From: Gammaproteobacteria bacterium
GTDB lineage: Bacteria; Pseudomonadota; Gammaproteobacteria; SZUA-229
Length of the DNA stretch: 9,359 nucleotides
NCBI GenBank assembly: GCA_026998145.1
Contig: JALTRC010000445.1
Coordinates: forward strand, 1-9,359
Direction of reading: 5' to 3'
How positions within the stretch are numbered: the first letter of the stretch is position 1; the number at the start of each line of letters is the position of its first letter. The position numbers were made by a program, and so were the translations under genes. Under the pieces are notes generated by a model. That model was not told the origin of the DNA. It saw nothing but the letters and a program-made list of their open reading frames with translations, and searched no databases. Positions 6,021 through 9,359 of the stretch are shown here, piece by piece.

Positions 6021-8831
6021 ATGAACGATAATCTCCCATTTCATCCCAGTGCATCATCTGGCGAACCATTACAAATCGCGGCTGAGGAGTCGTTTCCCCA
6101 TAAACTGGCACAACTGATTTTACAGGCACATCAAACATCCCTACCGGATCTGAGTCATATCCATATACTGATTCCCAATGCACTGGCCGGCCAGCAGCTG
6201 CGCTACGCATTCAGCCAGCAGTGTAATGCTCTGCTTGGCCCGATAATTGACAATCTGCCCCATTGGCTACAAAACCATAGCCTTATTCCATCCGGGCGAC
6301 AACGCATCAATCAGGCAAGCCGCCAGCTACTTTTACTGGAAGCCCTTAAACAGTATCCGAGTCTTTTTAATCCCGGCAATATCTGGCAGGTATGCAACAG
6401 CCTGTTAGGCCTGTTTGATGAACTCAGCCATTATGCCCGTCCGTTAATGGACACAAGTGATAGCCAATGGCAAAACCAGTTACAACAGGCTTATGGTGCA
6501 GAGCACGAACTGCATTATCTTTCCCAGGAAGCCCGACTGGTGCACAGCCTGTGGCATGCCTGGCAGCAGCAGATGGAAGCCATGAACCTGATTGATGATG
6601 CGGCCCATTACCAGATGAGCCTGTCGCAGCCCATTGATCAGCTAACCGAAAACAGCTGTTTTTATGTCGTAAACAATGATGATTTAAGTGAGGCTGAACT
6701 GGCCTTTTATAAAAATCTGGCCAGCCATTATCCGGTCACATTTATTTCCCAGATACCCCATGCCCCCTCACCTGAAAAGAACAGCCTGGATTATTTTTTA
6801 CAACAGACTTATAACCATCAACAATCACTTAAATCACGCAGCCAGAACCTTGATTTTGATTCAGAACGCATCACCAGGCACCTGAAACTGTTTAGCGCCT
6901 GTAGCCATGAACAGGAAGCCCAGGCGGTCAGTTTGCAAAGTCGTTTATATTTATTGCAGGCTTATCAAAATATAGCCATAGTGACAGAAGATCGAAAACT
7001 GGCCCGGCGGATACGGGCTATTCTGGAAGCATACAATATACAGGTACGGGATACAGCCGGCTGGCTGCTGCCCACCACCAGTGCCGCCACAATTATTGAA
7101 CGCTGGCTGGAATGCATAGAAGAGGATTTTGCCCACCAGCCCATGCTGGATTTATTAAAGTCCCCTTTCTTTTGCGCAACAGAGAATAAAGACAGCCACC
7201 TGCAACAGGTTTACCGGCTGGAACAGGATATTATCCATTACGAAAACATCCCGCAAAATTTACAGCGTTATCAACAGGCACTTAAGTTCCGCCGGGAACG
7301 TCTGCAACACTGGCATGAAAAACAGTTTGAAGCGGTGAGCCAGCTACTGGAAAAGCTTGAACAAAATGCAAAAGAGCTGATCAAGCTTTATCAGTCAGCC
7401 AATACATATTCTGCGGATCACTATTTATCAGCTCTGCTTAAAAGCCTGCATGAACTGGGTATTGAACAACTTCTGGAACAGGATAAGGCAGGGCAGCTTA
7501 TTCTGCAAAATCTTCAGCAAATGCAACAGGCGATTGAATATGCCTCACCGGAAATGAGCTGGGCGGATTTCAGAATATGGCTGGCCGATACACTGGAAGC
7601 GCAATCATTCACACCCTTTAATCAACAATCGCCCGTACAGCTAATGAATATGCAACAGGCACAATATTGCCATTTTGATGCGCTGATTATTGCGGCGGCC
7701 AATAAACAAAGCCTGCCAGGCAGTGCAAAGCAAAGTAGCTTTTTCAACCAGCAGGTGCGCAGCGCCTTAAAGCTGCCACACTGGCAACAACAGAAACAAC
7801 AGAGCTTTGACTTATTTAAATGCCTGCTGCAATCCGCCAATGAAGTTTTTATCACTTACACCAGCGAAAATAATGGTGAGTATATTGCCCCCTCTCCCTG
7901 GTTAAGTTCATTAGATGTGTTTGCACAACAGGCATTAAAAATTAATTTACATGACATTGCCATGCCCGTCATATTAAAGCAGCTAAAAACCTATCAGGAT
8001 ACAGACCAGCCTCCACTGCCCGAACAATCCCAACCGCCGGCAGTTGTACTCAATGAAGAACTGATTCCGGAAACCTTTTCAGCCTCACGCTACCAGCGCC
8101 TGATTAACTGCCCTTATTTATTTTTTGCTGCCGACAGCTTAAAGCTGCGGGCAAAAGAAGAAATAAAAGAGACATTACAGAAATCTGAATATGGTGAAAA
8201 GGTGCATCATATTCTGCATATTTTTCACCAGAAAGTTCCCGCCATTAAAATTGAAAATCGCCAGCAGGCTATTGAACAGTTAACTGCATTCTCAAAAAAA
8301 GAGTTCACAAAAGATCTGGAAGATAATGTGCAGCATCGAGGCTGGCTGAATCGCTGGCTGGATATTGTGCCGGCCTATATTGACTGGCAAATAGAACGCC
8401 AGCAAGCCTGGCAGATTTATAAAATGGAGCAACAACAAACCGTAGCCATTGATAATAAACACAGCCTTTTTGGCCGTCTGGATCGCATTGACCGGCAACA
8501 GCAGCAGCTTTCTATTATCGACTATAAAACCGGTGCTGTAGCCAGCCAGCACAATATTAATTCGGGTGAGGATGTACAGCTAAGCAGCTATGCCATGCTC
8601 ATGGATAATGTACAGGAAGTGCTTTACCTGTCTCTGGATAAAGGCGTAAAAACAGCGGCACATCTGGCCGATGAATCACTGGAAAATCTTAAGCAACTTA
8701 ATTTGCAGCGTTTACAGATATTAATTGAGTCCCTTGAACAGGGCGCTGCCCTTAAAGCCCAGGGCGACGAAAAAGTGTGTAACTATTGTGATATGTCCGG
8801 CTTATGCCGGAAACAGAGTTGGGAAGTTTAG
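6021..8831 (+). CDS. AddB-like protein: RecB-type PD-(D/E)XK nuclease with Fe-S cluster
   Basis: This 936-aa cytoplasmic protein resembles AddB, the subunit that with the AddA helicase resects double-strand breaks for recombination. The C-terminus holds a RecB-type nuclease: H729 in YGEKVHH, D821 in GRLDRID and D834-Y-K836 in IDYKTG. The 13-residue gap between the two Asp equals that of E. coli RecB D1067/D1080. Four cysteines, C697 in NCPYLFF and C920/C923/C929 (CX2CX5C), match the AddB 4Fe-4S staple that encloses the nuclease domain. The N-terminal 650 residues are helicase-like but show no Walker A GKT; ILIPNALAGQQLR (about 44-56) looks like a later helicase motif. The length is shorter than B. 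subtilis AddB (about 1160 aa). The ATG at 6021 is preferred; a GTG at 5985 in frame would add 12 residues, and neither start has a clear SD. No AddA gene follows, which is unusual. Confidence 0.85.
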   Translation: MNDNLPFHPSASSGEPLQIAAEESFPHKLAQLILQAHQTSLPDLSHIHILIPNALAGQQLRYAFSQQCNALLGPIIDNLPHWLQNHSLIPSGRQRINQASRQLLLLEALKQYPSLFNPGNIWQVCNSLLGLFDELSHYARPLMDTSDSQWQNQLQQAYGAEHELHYLSQEARLVHSLWHAWQQQMEAMNLIDDAAHYQMSLSQPIDQLTENSCFYVVNNDDLSEAELAFYKNLASHYPVTFISQIPHAPSPEKNSLDYFLQQTYNHQQSLKSRSQNLDFDSERITRHLKLFSACSHEQEAQAVSLQSRLYLLQAYQNIAIVTEDRKLARRIRAILEAYNIQVRDTAGWLLPTTSAATIIERWLECIEEDFAHQPMLDLLKSPFFCATENKDSHLQQVYRLEQDIIHYENIPQNLQRYQQALKFRRERLQHWHEKQFEAVSQLLEKLEQNAKELIKLYQSANTYSADHYLSALLKSLHELGIEQLLEQDKAGQLILQNLQQMQQAIEYASPEMSWADFRIWLADTLEAQSFTPFNQQSPVQLMNMQQAQYCHFDALIIAAANKQSLPGSAKQSSFFNQQVRSALKLPHWQQQKQQSFDLFKCLLQSANEVFITYTSENNGEYIAPSPWLSSLDVFAQQALKINLHDIAMPVILKQLKTYQDTDQPPLPEQSQPPAVVLNEELIPETFSASRYQRLINCPYLFFAADSLKLRAKEEIKETLQKSEYGEKVHHILHIFHQKVPAIKIENRQQAIEQLTAFSKKEFTKDLEDNVQHRGWLNRWLDIVPAYIDWQIERQQAWQIYKMEQQQTVAIDNKHSLFGRLDRIDRQQQQLSIIDYKTGAVASQHNINSGEDVQLSSYAMLMDNVQEVLYLSLDKGVKTAAHLADESLENLKQLNLQRLQILIESLEQGAALKAQGDEKVCNYCDMSGLCRKQSWEV

Positions 8832-8834
8832 TGA

Positions 8835-8868
8835 GGGCACCATTTATCCAGAGAAATAAATGGCACCC
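8835..8868. terminator. Imperfect hairpin in a convergent gap
   Basis: CCATTTAT and ATAAATGG pair as an 8-bp stem around an 8-base loop. The stem continues after a 2x2 mismatch (CA opposite CA) as GGG/CCC. It fills most of the 47-bp gap between two converging stops, so it may terminate both. No T-tract follows on either strand, so it is not a typical intrinsic terminator. Confidence 0.35.
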
Positions 8869-8878
8869 TGTATATGCA

Positions 8879-9142
8879 TTAAAACCATTTCCCATGCCGG
8901 CGCATTAAAGCAATCATAGCAGATAGCAATAACAAGCTGTACAGATTAAGCACGCCTCCACCGCTACTTTTTACCGCTGTTATGGTAACACCAACAACAA
9001 CATCCGCTGTTGCACCTGCCGCATCAGCCACCTGTACCGTTATACTATCAGCACCTGAAGTTCCCTTATTGGCGGTATAACTCAGCAGACCATCACTGGA
9101 CACAGTCGCCATCCCCTGAGCCGGTTGACTCGTTATGGTATA
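8879..9142 (-). pseudogene. C-terminal remnant of an Ig/cadherin-like surface protein with GlyGly-CTERM-like tail
   Basis: Reading from the insertion-sequence edge, 87 residues remain before TAA. Residues 1-57 are the end of a bacterial Ig/cadherin-like tandem repeat (Big_9/VCBS style): YTITSQPAQG, then SDGLLSYTANKGTSGADSI and VQVADAAGATADVVV. The last 29 residues are SSGGG, a hydrophobic stretch NLYSLLLLSAMIALM, and RRHGKWF. This is the plan of GlyGly-CTERM tails, which rhombosortase cleaves in proteins secreted by the type II system; that function is known for the family and inferred here. The repeat begins in mid-domain exactly where the IS3-type end starts, so the gene was cut by insertion and its 5' part should lie beyond the element, outside the window. 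In-frame codons from the IS (TTG at 9154) would give a 91-residue artefact. Confidence 0.75.
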
Positions 9143-9359
9143 TGACGTGGTCAAGCATTTTGTGACACCTCAGTTAAGCCGCTTTTTCCACTTCCAATAA
9201 TTTCTGTTCGAATGCATTCGGGCTCATGTAACCCAGATACGAATGCAGCCTTTCATGGTTATAAAACATGGCAATATATTCCAGGATATCCTGCTGTGCT
9301 TCATAACGAGTCTGGTAGTTTTTCCACTGAACCCGTTCCTGTTTTAAGCTTCCAAAGAA
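9143..9359 (-). mobile_element. IS3-family insertion sequence, transposase-3' end only
   Basis: The transposase C-terminus and the non-coding end next to it are inside the window; the rest lies to the right. I place the outer end at 9143 because the sequence there starts TGACGTGGTCAAG. IS3-family ends start with TG, and the GACAC at 9164-9168 lies at the same distance from the end as in the IS3 terminal repeat as I remember it. The host repeat domain also resumes at 9142. The other inverted repeat and any 3-bp target duplication cannot be seen. Confidence 0.75.
9174..9359 (-). CDS. IS3-family transposase OrfB, C-terminal part
   Basis: Sixty-one residues and a TAA stop are visible; the 5' part is outside the window. 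The motifs FFGSLKQERV, YEAQQDILEYI, FYNHERLHSYLGY and MSPNAFE are the standard C-terminus of IS3-family OrfB (rve integrase, DDE type). The catalytic Glu normally sits just before the FFGSLK motif and so falls past the window edge. The visible part has no stop or frameshift, so the element may be recent and intact. The stop lies 31 bases from the inferred element end. Confidence 0.93.
   Translation of the reverse strand, partial: FFGSLKQERVQWKNYQTRYEAQQDILEYIAMFYNHERLHSYLGYMSPNAFEQKLLEVEKAA

Noticed and set aside
9143..9154. TTG at 9154 as the true start of a 91-aa protein
   Set aside because: The first four codons come from the insertion-sequence end and the Ig-like domain is cut in the middle, so this is a remnant and not a small gene.
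1..9359. CRISPR array, tRNA or rRNA gene
   Set aside because: I saw no regularly spaced direct repeats and no cloverleaf or rRNA-like sequence on either strand.

Overview
The window looks like chromosomal DNA of a gammaproteobacterium with moderate, slightly AT-leaning base composition. The basis is a standard bacterial GalU, an AddB-like nuclease protein and a GlyGly-CTERM-type sorting tail of the kind found mainly in Gammaproteobacteria. I cannot assign a genus; a free-living or symbiotic environmental lineage is a guess.

Left part (1-3426, all minus strand, transcribed right to left): an apparent three-gene operon. It starts with an exported M48-family zinc metalloprotease (616 aa, HELAH motif, TPR-like middle, separate C-terminal domain). 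This runs with a TTGA stop/start overlap into a divergent sigma-70/ECF-like protein (299 aa) that carries four cysteines. After 60 bp follows a membrane protein with an HxxxCxxC zinc anti-sigma motif and one transmembrane helix, cut by the window edge. The layout suggests an envelope-sensing regulator paired with a periplasmic protease. The three-part combination is the most interesting system here.

Middle (3427-5058): a short divergent intergenic region with a perfect TATAAT box placed so that the protease mRNA could be leaderless, and a 19-codon ORF with a strong Shine-Dalgarno sequence on the other strand. Then comes a plus-strand gene for a 455-aa acidic outer-membrane-type lipoprotein of unknown function, ending at a strong bidirectional terminator shared with galU.

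Right part (5059-9359): galU (UTP-glucose-1-phosphate uridylyltransferase, minus strand) is divergent from a 936-aa AddB-like protein (plus strand) with an intact RecB-type nuclease site and the four-cysteine Fe-S signature but no visible Walker A motif. No AddA-type helicase follows it. Instead a convergent 87-aa remnant of an Ig/cadherin-like surface protein with a GlyGly-CTERM-like tail is cut at about position 9142 by an IS3-family insertion sequence, of which only the transposase C-terminus and one end lie in the window.

No tRNA, rRNA, CRISPR array or replication origin was seen. No gene-free stretch exceeds 300 bases.
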